DNA of 64,000 bases from Gamsiella multidivaricata (taxonomy: Eukaryota > Mortierellomycota > Mortierellomycetes > Mortierellales > Mortierellaceae): assembly GCF_025024155.1 (NCBI RefSeq), contig NW_026251810.1:43085-107084 (forward strand), in the 5' to 3' direction. Below the pieces are notes generated by a model that was not told the DNA's origin, made no database searches, and saw only the letters and a list, made by a program, of their open reading frames with translations. Shown here in pieces: positions 12,306 to 32,300 of the stretch. The position numbers and the translations under genes were made by a program. Position 1 is the stretch's first letter, and every line of letters starts with the position of its first letter.

Positions 12306-15300
12306 GGAGAGAAGATGTTGGTTCAGAACAGATCGGGGTGAAGGGAGCGGTGGGACAAAAAACAGGGCAGTTGCAGAACTGAACGTCAAGAGAAGCGGGA
12401 ATGGCAGGGGTGTGGTATGGGTTTGATGTGGTGGTTAACTATGTCAGGACCGATAGTAAAAAAGGAAGGGGAGAAGAGAGGGAAGTGAGAGAAAAAGAGG
12501 AAGAGAAAAAACCCTTTTTCTTTTGAGTAAGGCAGAAAAAGCGAATAGAGTTGAAGATTAAAAAGACCGTTGCAGGTGGAGGTGTTGACGAGCAATAAAA
12601 AAAGAATTTTCAAGGAAGCGAAAGACCATCAGCATTCCTTTCCTCTCCATATCGCTCATTCCCACTCGAGGGGAATGGGCGGGAATGGCGAATGGAAAAG
12701 GCATGGGGATAGAACCGTCCTGCCGCCCTGCCGCCCTCCCTGCCCACGGAGGCACTTGTTAAAGACACCGTTTTCTCTTCTCCACAAATGAGGAAACAGT
12801 TTTAGGCTTACCTTCTGATGTTTCTGAACCTGTTTGTTGTCAGTCGGACTACTGCCGCCGTGTGGCTGGGGTTTGGGTTCAAAAGGGGAGAGTGTTCACG
12901 AGGTGGAGATCAGTGGGTACTGTATTCGTTATGAATGAGAGACTCTTTAGCTTTCGTTGTTTGGTGCAGGTTCCATCCAGCGAACAACGAACAACAGAGG
13001 CAGAATGGCAATTGGGGAAACAAATGAAGCGTATTCGGAGGGCGATATTTTCCGTGGGGTTTAAATACTCGGATGACGCGAGGACGCAGACTTTTTTTAA
13101 AAAAGGAAGGTAGACGTTCGGGGATGGTCGTTAAAGAAGTGAAAAGAGGTTGTTCAAATAAGCTGGCTTTCTTGTAGGCGGGGTGTGCAGGGGACAAATG
13201 TACAGCGGGGTAGCGTGCGAAATATAAGGATGTAATAAGAAGTAACAGAGAGTAATAGAATAGAGTGAAGGCGAGTGTGTGAGGGTGAGATTCGATTTCC
13301 TTTTCCCTCTCTTCTTCTTCCATCCATCCGTCCCCGAAAAGGCGGCCCCTTTTTATACCCACCAGGCCAGGGCTGTTCAAGCAGAGGAACGAGAGTCTCT
13401 CTTTAGACCTTGCAGTCGCTATTATTCTTGGCTATTCTGTCAGAGGCATTATTGAAAGAGTATACGATGTCTGTGTTGGATAAACACGACCCACCTTCAT
13501 TGCCCTCACTCAATAAGAATATTGTTAATTCTAAAAGACCACAGTGCATTGTATCAGATTTACTGAATACTCATTAGAATTAAATAAATGAATAATGAAT
13601 GAATCAACGAATGAATGGATGAGCACCTGTAGAGCTTTACTAGAAAGTTGTACCTTGCTTGTTTATAGCTTGAGCCTGCCTGCCTGCCTGCTGTTCATTC
13701 TATTACTGCAGTTTATTGTTATTTACCGATATTATTATTACCGCTTGGTCGTATCGTCAACAAATCCAGCTCCCAAGAGAACTGACCTCTCCCACCCCTC
13801 CTTTTCCGCCTGCTATGAATGGTTTGTCCAGGTTTCTGTTCACTATCCAATGCATATGTATCCACTACTCTCTTGAACTCGACCTTGCCCCCTGTGCTTT
13901 CATCCCCCTTCTCCTCCGTGTCGGTCTCCCGTCCATGCCCTTCATATTTACGATGCTCCCCTTCCCTACTCCTATTGCATGGTCCTGCCCCTGCCCCTGC
14001 CCTGCCCTGTTTCAAGAACTTCCCTCTCGATTCTTCATTTCCTGACACCAGCAGCTAACCGATTTCTTACAAGAGAACGAAAAGAAGAAGGAACAAAGTA
14101 AAGCCAATCAGCAACAAGAGGAACGATGGCATTTTAAAGCCATGGATCAGAATATTGCGAACTCTTTTTAATTGGCCCTGCATTTACCTCTCTCTTCATA
14201 CTCACAAGAAAGAATTCAAAGAAATTCCACGCGTGCATTTTTTTTTTTTTTTTTGCTGGATAGTCAGGCTAGAAGACGCGTCACCGCTGTAAATAGTGGA
14301 CATGGGTTATAGAAGGAAAGACGCTCTGAACGACACCGTTTTTGACGGAAGAATTTGCCGCTCGAGATTCGATGACAACATCTAGAAACATACCTCCAAA
14401 GGTGCCGTGCGTCGTGAAAAGACGCCGTCGCCCATGCTAGACTCTGACCTAGGACCGATCGTCCCCATTCGAAGTGAATACCCTTTTTTTTTTTTTTTTC
14501 TCTCTTCCTCCGTTCTCATGCTTGATAACGATGTTTTTCTAAAACTGGAAAAAAAAAATGTCTTGAAGTACGTTCCGTTCTCGAGACAAGGGTGCTTTTC
14601 TTTACAAAGATCGTCAAGATCACCCATGCCTTCATTTTTTTTTCTTGTATCTGGTACCCTTTCCTTGCCAAGAGAGCGTGATCAATGAATGTCTTTCTTT
14701 TTTCAGTATTGTTGGTATTTCTATAAAAAAATAGAATAAATAAAAAAAACATGGCAATCGCACCATCGTCTTCTTCTGCCAGCTCCTCCAAAGACGTACG
14801 CTTTTTGTCTCCAGAAGGATCACCACGTCTCTTTTATTGTCAGCAGTCTTTGGTGCCTACTTTCTTATCCATAAACCGCACTACAATTCGTCAACAACCG
14901 CCGTTTTTTTCCTTCGTATCAGTAAAACAAAAACAAAGAGTAATAAATAATAGACCTACACACATCTAGTCTACTGCATAACCATGTCCGACTCCCTCCA
15001 CAGCTGACCGGAATCTGAAAATGCCATGGTTATGCACTTAAGCGGCGCATAGATGCATAGATGTCACATAGTCTAACTCTCTCAGATCAAGTACTCATAG
15101 TCTGCACAAGGTTGATGTCGGTACCAACCAGCCGCAGACATAAGTGTAAGTACCTAGAGCAGAAAAAAAGTTCTTTAAGCCGTAAATTACTACAAATCAT
15201 GGGTACACCCCTGCTTCCAGTGCCCCTCCTTCTCCTCTCCTGTCATGTACCCATGGGTACTTTGTGCTTGCGGCTGCTGCAGGACTTTTCACTGTATTCT

Positions 15301-18300
15301 CCGTATGTTTTCGTTTATTTTAGCGTTCCAAAGTGATGGAGCTGGGTAGGAGAGGCAGATGAGGAAGGAGCCACGTACTATTAGGAAAACGGGAGCGAAG
15401 TGAACTGAGCAAGGAGCGTGAGTAATCTAGCAACCATCCAGCTGACTATCCCCCCCCTGGCTCTGGCCTTGGTCTTGGCCCTGGTTCTGATTTTGGTCTT
15501 GGCCCTTGGTCTAGCCTTGGCCCTGACCCTAGCCCTGCAGAATACTCATCTTTCGTTGGTCTGTTCCTTATTCTTTTCCTACTTTATTACCTGACGACGA
15601 TAAGTTTGCAGCCTCCAGTCTCCGGCTCATTCTCCATTGACCATTCACTGTAAGCACTTATGATTCGTCAAAATCAATTGTATTTGTGTGTGGCAGTCAG
15701 TATAGTCCTGCTCCTACTATAGCCCTAGATTACCTGCCATGACCCGCAGACCAAAAAGATGAAGACGCATAATGAATGTGAAAGTACACACACACATGTG
15801 CACACACATAGCGATTCGATGTTATTTTGTACTACGCATAAGCTGAGCGACAAGTAAGTGGTTGTTCTGTTCTGATTTTTTTAAGCATAACGTAGTGGCA
15901 ACGCAACGGCAAAGCGGCCGAATTTTTCAAATACGACATTCATCTTTTGTTTTTCTCAAAACTACCAAGGAGGAAGGAATTATGGAGCAATATTTAAATA
16001 ACCTAGACCCAGTTTTTTTTTATTATTACCATTATTATGGTGGGGCCTCACGACCACCAGCATCATCATCATCATAATCACTACCAGCAACAGCAGCAGC
16101 GGCATCTTCCGCGTAGGATCTCCTATGCAGACTATTATTACCCTCATGTAATTCGTACCTCGCCTTGTACAGTACCCTACTCCACCGTACCATCGCAAGG
16201 TCCCCGAGGAACTTGAAATGGCGTGATCCTGAGTCCCGATCCTTTAGACAGTTTCCTATTTCTCATAAACAATTCGTACAGCATAGTGTGGATCATGCAA
16301 GAATAAGAGAAGAGGGAAGGCAGGACGCATGAACCCTTGAGCTCGTTAATGCATCTCTTTGTGAGATTTGCTTCATCCATCTTTCCATGCTCATTCTTTT
16401 TATGCGGTTTTAGAGCAGGCGAATGGACGGAAGGAAGAAGGAGAATGAAAAGCAAAATAAAAACCTGGGAACCGTTGTTTTTTCATGTTACGCCCAGATG
16501 AAGAACGAAATTAAACATGGCGCATGCGCAACGCAGGAGAACGAGGGAGAATTAACGCGTTTGCATAGGGGGAGGGAGGGGGGAAGATAAATGCAGGACA
16601 ACGCGAGCATAATACGGAGATGATCTGTGCGCACCGGAAACTGAAGTTCTTCTTATTCTTGAGCGTACAAAAAGAAACATGGCATATAACACACGGGCAC
16701 AAATCGTTACAACAACGCCGCATTTGTGCAAAACCTACCAACGGTTCGTGCACGCCCTTGAACACAATTCTGCAGGACCAGAAAAAAAACTGTGTCGTTC
16801 ACAACCACCAGCATGATGTATCTCTCCTCCGTGTGCGTATTCACGTTTATGAACCATCGACAATACCGTCCCTGCACCGCATTCCAGGACAGAACGACAG
16901 AAAAAAAATGTCCGCAAATTAATTGCAATAATACAAGTCTCGAACCCTTCCCCCACCCACGTCCTTCTTCAACCCGCTCATGCCCGGCCTAAAATATGGT
17001 CTTACTACTATCCTTGCACTGGACAGTTGCAGATGTATATAATTTACGAACATACGGCCAGGAGGTCTTTGCTAGTATTCTAAGAATAACAAAACATCCA
17101 GGGTCAGCTTGATCGGCCCTATACTCGGGTTTTTTTACAGGGTAAGATTGTTTGGACTACACGTCGAATGTACGAAGGGTCTGTACACAGTATCAGGTCC
17201 TTGCGGGAAATTGCCCTGAGATACGATCTAGGTTGATAAAAAGAAGCGATGAATCGAACAAGTATTAGAGATGCTGATACAGGTACAGATAGAGTACGTG
17301 TACAGGAAAGGAGCATAGGGCATCTACAAAAAAAAAGGTGAGCCAAATAATTTCAAAAGTATGTCCTCACCATCATTCACCATCATTACAAATCTAGCTC
17401 TAAAAAAAGAGCCAAGGACGCGTCTTCGAGGTATTTTCTATCGGTACTAAGGCCATGTGGCGGTAATGGTCGTTTGAAAAAAAAAGTTCCCTCTGACCTC
17501 ATAACGAGCAGGACGTAATTGCATCCAGAAAATGCACACAATGCATTGTCTGGCGCCTAACGCTTCTCTTTGTCAAGAAGAATCGGGGGGTCAATGGACC
17601 ATAATTGGAATTAACCTAGAGTAATAACAACAACAATAGCGACAATAACAAACGTGTGTTGATCTTTCGCCAGGTCATGATAGAGGGAGTCACTTCTTTT
17701 TTTCATTCGCAATTAACTGCCTCATCCCACTTTCCTACAATGCCCCACTCTCAACTTAGTTTATCTGCTATCTAAACACGCAACATAGGGATACAAGACG
17801 AGAGTAAATTAATTTCTTTTTGCTGCAATGTCGCACGCTTACAAATTTAGAGAGTTCAAGAGTACAAACTCGACTACATCATATCGCTGGTCCAAATTTC
17901 TTGTGTTCATGTGTAATTTGACCAGAACGCGTTTGTGTTTTGCCATAAATAAACACATAAAAAATGGCATCAATTAGGTTTTTTCTCGGGTGTAGCCCTT
18001 TTTTCGGTAATTAGAAAACGAAGCGGAGGTTTCGTGTTTCCTGCTGTAGATACATGTTCGAGTATACTCGATATTTCTGTTTTCGAAACAGTTCTTTTCT
18101 GGTATGCATTTGTCACCATGTACCTATATGCTCAAGCTGTATTAGATGGATGAGAAGTAGCTCTCAAAGAACCACAGCCGACCTCTATTATTTTGCCATG
18201 AGAGAAAGAGGTGGGACCATGCAGCAGGCAACATTAATGTAAATCTGCATTAAAGTTCCTCTACAATTTTTTTGAGAGCCATTCGGGAGAAGGAGGGGGT

Positions 18301-21300
18301 TTTAAACGTTTCAGATTTTATATTTGTATATTTGTGGAGCCGGCCAGGTTTGTGCGGCCATGTATCTCATTGCACATGTGTTGTTTGTATGTCTATCAGT
18401 TTGTGCCCTTGCGCAACATACATAAGTCATCAGACATAAATAAGATGTGTGCATGCATGTATGGGGCTACATGGCTACATGGGTACTGGCGAGGGCGCGT
18501 CTGAGTCTTTGTGTAAACAGACGACACACGATGTTGTTTTATGTAATGTAATAATAACGGAAGCACGTCATTGTTGTCTCTGTGTTTTTTTTTACAGTTC
18601 GGGTTCAATCAATTTATCATTAACACAAAAAAATAAAAAACAAAGTACGAGCGCCATGGAGATCCAGCCATATGGAATACTTGATATATCATTTTGAGAA
18701 GTCATTTGGGTTCAGCCTTTTTTTTTTCTCTTCGCTCACTCCAAGATACGCCCTATGTTGTTCAAAATTCTAAGAACAAAATAAACGGAGCCACAGAGCA
18801 ATTTTTTTTCTCCAACGCGTTTGAACGAACGCGGAGTAAGAGGACGTTGTTGTTTGTGCAACGCGCGTTATTTTGTTCGGCAATTTCTGAATGACAGCTC
18901 AAGGTTAATGAGGGTGGACAAAACCAGCGCAAGAGAGTTAATGAACAATTTCCTCCTGCAGCAGCAGTAGCATCAGCAACAAGGACCGCGCGAAAGAGGT
19001 CTATAGAACACAATAAACACAAAGAGATAGGGGAGAGCAGCATTGACGCGTAAAAAAAAGGACATTGAATTGCGGACACCTATCTTACATATCTTATGAG
19101 ATTTTCCGTCCTATGTAACCTTCTTATCCCCAATGGGCATGAACCTCCTGCTGCTGCTGCTCTTGTCTCCTGCAGAGCGTCACCGTATATACGTATCATT
19201 GGTTGACGTCCAAAACGCGCTTCAACCTTATGTCAGAATTGAACCGAAAGCATAAATGTTGGCTTGCCTACTACATGTAGTCATATCCCCCAATGCATTT
19301 CGAAATTGCAAACTTTGATAAGAATATTCTCAAAGAGAACGACCAAAAAAAAGAGGTAACAAAGAAGTGTATATGATGCTCCTTCGTCATTTGGTTAATG
19401 TCAATGTTCAGAGATAGCTCTCAAACGAATATTGTTGTCTTTTCTTCGAGGGAAGTATGAAACAAAAAAGACTTGAAAGGAACGGTGATGCATGGTTCGC
19501 AAAAAGGAGACAGTGTGAGAATGATCCCAATCGCGCGCTGTATACTCAAGTTCTTGCGCCAAATATCTCGACATCAATCCTACCAGTTCTTCTATTTGAT
19601 CCTCAAACGAATGAAATGAATGTTGGGTCTCTCCGTTAAACTCAAGTACACCAAAGGAATCCAATTTGACATGGACTGTTCGGATAATGCGTTTTCTATT
19701 GGTTCCTCTAATGCCTACCATTCTGGGACTTGTTTCTACCATTTTATGATTCGTTTGTTACATGTCAGTCCTGCCACTCTCTATCAATCTCGGGAACGAA
19801 TTCCATTCGCTCGATTGAACCCACTTACTTTATCCATCCACCCCGAAATCGCACACTTTCCTACTCTTTTCTTTCTGCGCTGCGGGGGGTGGTGCTATGC
19901 ATCGCGCGAGTTGGATAATCTGAAACGCGAAAAATAAAAATAAAATAGGAAAAACGACGCGAGGGCAGGAACACAGAGATGCACGGACAATTTTTACGCG
20001 TCGCGCGCATTTTTCGCCTGCGAAAAAAAAGAGAAAAAAAAGTACAAAAAACGCGCCAGCACAATATTGTTTATTCTTTCCATTTCCGTTTTTCATTTTC
20101 ATCTGTTTTGTGACCATGGTAAACTTTAGCAACGGCAACGTCGAATTTTGCAAAAACGAAAATAGGACAGGTGCTAAACAACCACCAAGAGTTTCAAGAC
20201 GAACGCGTGTACAAAAGTATATATTTGCGTGTGTAACGTCTTTCGATTGGGGTACTCAAACGTGACAGTTCTGCCGTTTGTACGCAAGAGACGCGTGACA
20301 AACATTTACTATGCATATCATGACCAAGGACACTATTACTAGCAATAATACTAACAACAACAATAACAACGGCAACAGCTACAACAACAAAGTGATGTTG
20401 AAATTATTTTCCACTCTTTTGGTCTGTCATCGTTAATAGTATAATAGTGCAGAAGTGAGAAGGGGTCGTGTTTGTTTGCAAGCGGTGAAACAATAGCAAA
20501 GAAGAGCAACGGGAAGCAAATACATGTATCTGACGCACGCAAAGCGTGCAAGGTTATTCCTTTGGAAAGGGAAAAAAAAAGAAATATATAGACAGACAAA
20601 ATGCATGCAGTACTCGCTCCTTGCAAAATCCCATGGCCTCTCTCCCGGGGCAGTTCGACGTTTAGAGGTCAGGGGCACAGAATTATACTATCATACACTT
20701 TCCCAAACTCGAAGGCGACAGCGGGTGTAGCAACATGCAAGGCAAAAAAAAGGTATCGAAAAACAAACAATAGACAGGACCCCGCTGCATGGACGCACGC
20801 ATGACTGAAGAGAGTGCGCCTTGATCACTAGAGAAAATCCCAATCTCGGTAGAGACTTCTATAACGGTCCATTAACTTGTTTGAGTCTATTCGGTACGTA
20901 GTATTGATGGCTTTGATCATGGTTTGATTTTAGTCCGACGTTGGAAATGACATTTCTTATCGCAATTCTTTGCCAATACCCTTCAAACATTTTACCCGCA
21001 GCATGAATCGAGGAGAGAATTGAGAAAGACAGAGGGTTGTAACAAAGTTCAAAATAGAGAGTTGTGCAAATAAAGTGGTGCTGGGAAAAGAAGCAAGCTA
21101 GAGACTTGGAGCTTGTAACTATAGTCGACAGTATCGCTTTGTCGTCGTTATTGTATGGATGAGTACCCATCGTGGACTACATATAGAAGAAGCTTTACGT
21201 GGATACGTGTACTATATAGGGAAATGACATTCCATGAGGGTGCTGCTGTATGAGACGCGCCCACGTCTGGCATTCTGGTTTTCCAAGAATAATAAAGAAA

Positions 21301-22610
21301 TATAGGTGAGTTCAGGCATGGTAACTATCATCAGTTGTGTATTCCTCGTTCCTAGAAGATATCTCTTCGGAAGCAAGCTATTGTTCCTTCCACATTAGGA
21401 GACTTCTAACCAAATGCTCCCTTTCAATGTAAGTTCCGGGCTGTATTAAAATGATCGCACTGAAGGGCTGAGTGAGATATAAGGACCCATACACGTTTTA
21501 AATAGGCTAAATGGATTACAATAGAAAGAATGCATGCAGAAATAGACCTTTTGATGAATAGATTTTTTTTTTAGCGACGGTAAAAACCTGAAGGTCTAGA
21601 AGGTATCTATGTACATATGCCCCAATACATAATGAACAATATTATTCAATTCCGCTTTTACTTTCCTCGAGTGACCCGGACATTAGTGGGCATAGACGCA
21701 ATACACTAGTTGCTCGCGATTTGAACCACAGGGTTTGGTAACAATAGCCATGGTGAGGGTAATTTCCGATACCTCACCCAGGACAAATGCCCCAAAGCGC
21801 CTTGCGGAACAAAAGGGTAATGTAGAAATGACGGGGTTCGCGGAGAGATGGCGAAGGGACATTTAACAATTCACTCCAGTGCGAATGATCTTCATCTCGT
21901 ATCCCTTGCCCTCTTGTTCAACAGTTCACAAGACCAATCACATCTGGTACTTCGTTCCCAGAACGGTCTGGCCACATAGACGATAATTGGACTCCATTTC
22001 CTAAAAGATCACTTGTCTTTTTTTTAACAACGTCTTATAGAGTTGCGACGCGCAAAGTTCCAAATGTATATCTGTAAATACACCTGAACATCTCGAGTTA
22101 TCCCCACATAGCTGAAGCTTTGTATACCATGAACATACGGTATATCATTACATGCTTGCTGACATATCCTGCGCTCGAAGCACAATCGTATCTTTGAAGA
22201 TGCAGTACGCGGTGTCAGCAATCTAATAATCCCTTGCTCACAATAGGACACGCGTCGAATACATACATTCATTAGGAGAAAGTGATATAGACCATAGATT
22301 CTCTTTCTTAGTGCTAAACTTTTTAGGAGGTGAGAACAGACGAGTCAACAACGTCACCTCCAGCTCTGTGCACCAGACGCATCAAAAGGAGGAACCTGCG
22401 CCGATCCCTTTTTTTCTTTGTGCTACTAATCTACCGAGCTAAAACGAAGAGCATGATCGATCGATCGATCAATTACCATACTCTGGTGGCGGAAGAATCC
22501 TGAACTCCGATGCTGTCCTGTCTTCAACTCTTTCCTCTTGGTACTGCCAATTATTATTGAGCATCCTCCCGTCGATTTCTCATTTCAGGTCATAGTTGTC
22601 TTTATTACTT
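12306..22610. other. Gene-poor region of about 10.3 kb
   Basis: No exon series, conserved protein, tRNA or rRNA is recognisable on either strand. The sequence is rich in poly-T and poly-A tracts (for example 14240-14256 and 14485-14500) and has a (GATC)n palindrome near 22455. A few short ATG-initiated frames look mildly protein-like but match nothing I know: minus 16177-16455 (92 aa) and minus 19401-19742 (113 aa). The left part may hold the long promoter and 5' leader of the zinc-finger gene, and the right end the 3' UTR of MSH2. Short exons like the last MSH2 exon show that small-exon genes could still be hidden here. Confidence 0.5.
15447..15540. repeat. Degenerate 6-base minisatellite (CTTGGC/CCTGGT)
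   Basis: About 15 imperfect hexamer units of the type GGTCTT/GGCCCT/GGCCTT follow a run of eight C. On the minus strand one frame reads an alternating X-Arg/Lys dipeptide pattern, but it has no start or continuation. Confidence 0.75.
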
Positions 22611-29207
<6,597 letters not shown>

Positions 29208-29385
29208 GTTGATGTTGCCCCGCTGTTCGTTTGATGTGAATCTCGAGAAGGGATGAAAGGCACAGGCAGGCAGACTGGCAATGGCGCTGTTTGTTTTGTA
29301 TAGGGTTTATTTGTTGTAGTCAAAGAAAGACTGCGATTCACGCGTGCCACCACATCGTGAACCAGGCACGACCTTCCATTCAAGA
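29208..29385. promoter_or_regulatory. Divergent promoter between MSH2 and INTS8
   Basis: Only 178 bases separate the two ATGs. No TATA box is evident. Both 5' UTRs must lie within or overlap here, so expression of the two genes may be coupled. Confidence 0.6.
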
Positions 29386-32300
29386 ATGCATTCACAAACT
29401 ACCCTGGATGCAGCCATGGCAAAGGAAAAAGATGCCAATATCGATACCCTCGAGGTGCTACTGAATCCGGGCCTCATCAGTACCAAAGTAATGTCTGCTT
29501 ACTACCTTGACACTCTTAGTCGCTTTGGTGTCTTTATCCGAGGATCGAAGGCTATATACTCATATGAGTCCCATACATCTCACCGCCTTTCTCTAGCTAT
29601 CAGCTCTCCCAGAGGGTCAGGCACATGCGCATGGACGGCGGCTACTGCAGGATCTGCTCTCAGTTGGCCGATTTGGGATTCCAGCCTTGATTCCAGCAGA
29701 ACCGGCCTCGAACAATGGCTACAAAGCAGACGATCGTAACCTTGGACATGATGATTCAGGAGTACAAATGATGCAACTTTCAGAGCGCCAAGGTATCGTG
29801 TGAGAAGCGGTGTTCATAGATAGCCATATATCAAGAAGGATATAGACCAACATGACGGGCATCTCATTCTCGCGGATTCTAGATATGCTACTTGGACAAG
29901 CCTGCAAAGTATACCACTTTGCCTCATTATCGTTGGACGACATATTCGACCAAGTTCCAGTATCAAACCAACTCTGTCTGATTACCGCAATGATAATTCT
30001 ATCTCAGCAAGTCGTCTCGCCTGTGTCGTAATGTTCGTGCGTTCTTCAGCGCGCGCTGATTCCAAGGCGTCAACTCACCCTTGATAACTTCTATTTATTT
30101 ACTCCGATTGTTATAGGAAGACAAACTCAGAGGCGGGGTCTATGGTTCAGCGGGAGGAGCCTTGGGACCCATTAACGCTTTTTCAGAGATGGATCCTTCG
30201 CTCCCGAATCTCTGGGACTGAGAGCTCCGGACTGGATTTCGGTGACCTCAACATGCATGCTGAAGTTCTCGCGGAGAAATTGATGGCACTCAACAAGGTA
30301 GGAGGATCCTTGCATATCATTCATCCGGAACAACCTGAGCCCTTTTTTTTTTTTTTTTTTTGAGCTTGTCCTTACGGAAGTGACGCATCCTTTCTTGATA
30401 TTAGCTGCCATCGTCCGAGCGAGTACAGTGTGCACAATGCCAAATTTCATCGGAGCTCGGACAGTATTATTGCTGGATTGAGCAGTATGAGCAGGGATTG
30501 AAGTACTTAACACAATGCCACTTGGTCCACAGCGAGCACTCTGCATCATCTCCGGGTCGATCGACATGTCGCTTAGACGTGAAGCGCACTGTTGCACTAT
30601 CAAAACTTGCAAAGCTGGCGACTGGTGCATCATTAGCGGATCCAAAGGAGAATTTGCTAAACCATGTGAGGCGTCTGGAAACAGAGCAGAGATACCTGGA
30701 TCTTGTAGACGAATTCAAGAAGGACAACAGCAGTCGTCTCTTACCATATGTCTGGCGCCAACGCTTGTTGTCGAATGTCCTGAACAAATCAGACATGCGG
30801 AGCGCCGCCATTCTTGCTATTGCCAATGCTTTATATCACCTTCGGGAACCTAGTATGGTCTTGGCCGTCGTTTATTGATATATGGATCAGTTAAGAGCGA
30901 GACATTATGTAAATACTAAAGCCGATACTCTGTGCTTATACTTATTAGGTCAGATGATGCTAGAGATCCCATGTTCTGTGTTCATCTACCTGAGAGCCTT
31001 ACCATTCGAAAGTGGAGACGAAGCGGATGCGTATTTGTCACCATCAATCTTTGAAGACCTGATGCAGATCATCGTCGACATAAAAGAGACATATATCACA
31101 CCATGCATTCAAGATGTCAGTAGAGGCAAGAACTCTGAGGATATGGTCAAGGCGTTCGTCATCGAGTTTTGCGCCAATGTGCGGCATGTCTTGTGCTATG
31201 ATGCAGCATGGAAATCAGGTAATGGAATTGTCAGCGAATTGAGTCTGGACGGCTTTATTCGCCACTGCTGAGAATCGAGATGCTAACCGCTAATCTTCGT
31301 GATGTACCACAATATAGGGCTTATCGACCCATCCGCCGACGACTGGAGACTTGTCTGGGATACATATAGTTTTATCCTCGTAAGAGTTCATGTTGGTTCT
31401 GTTGGATATCAGACCCTGACTTTAAGACAAGTCGCTCACATATATCTCTGCTTGCAAATTCCCAGTCCCGCAATATGTCTGTGACAGAGGATTCGATAAA
31501 CCCGCCAACACCGCTATCAGATACGACCGAGGCAGTTTACAAATCCAAGCTAGCTGAAGTCATGGACCCTCAGGACTTGGAAGACTATTTCCACGCTGCA
31601 AGTCAAATATCTGTGCATCCTAATGAAAGCAATGGTTTTATCCGGCAGCTTCCTCAGTACCCACTAACGAATAATCTCTTCCCCTTCTTTCTATAGGCCC
31701 CTTTGCCACCATTAAAATGTAGTCTCATCGCGCTGGCCATAGGAGCGCAGGCCTGCACTCATTCCAAATATCTAGATGGCGTTCGTTTCTTCCAAATAAC
31801 CGCTCATTTTATGACGCAAGAACAGGACGCTTCTTCGCCTGCATTCGCAAAGATTGGACAGCAGCTTCAGAAATATTCTGCTTGGGCGCAACTCGGCATT
31901 CTCGCAGACGAGCTTGAGAAGCGCAGGGAGGCACGGATATCAAACAGGATAGAACAAAAAGTAGGCGCAAAGGCGGATGCGATCAGACGCGTAGTGTCAA
32001 CGAAGGCTGTGCAGGGCGCAGCAACCAGTGCAGCAACGGAAATGGCAGAGTCGTCGACTGCAGATGAAACCAGGATGGATGTAGATGACTTACTATTGGA
32101 TCCTGAGACGCAGGAGCATGTTAAGAAAGGGAAGCAGGCCAAGGAGGACGAAGAGAAGACGCTAGAGATCTGTAGGCTTCTCACACACTACCTGTCGAGC
32201 TATGGCGCCTTGGAGCTGAACTTGCAGGTGCGTGGTAGATATATCTTCGTTTGCAAGGAGGTGGGGAGCCATGCATTATTGGACACTGACCACACTTGTT

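Noticed and set aside
15447..15540. Telomere-like repeat
   Set aside because: The unit is CTTGGC/CCTGGT-like and degenerate, not TTAGGG, and genes lie on both sides.
21690..21790. GGTTCAAATCG on the minus strand as a tRNA B box
   Set aside because: No A box, no cloverleaf and no pairing acceptor stem around it.
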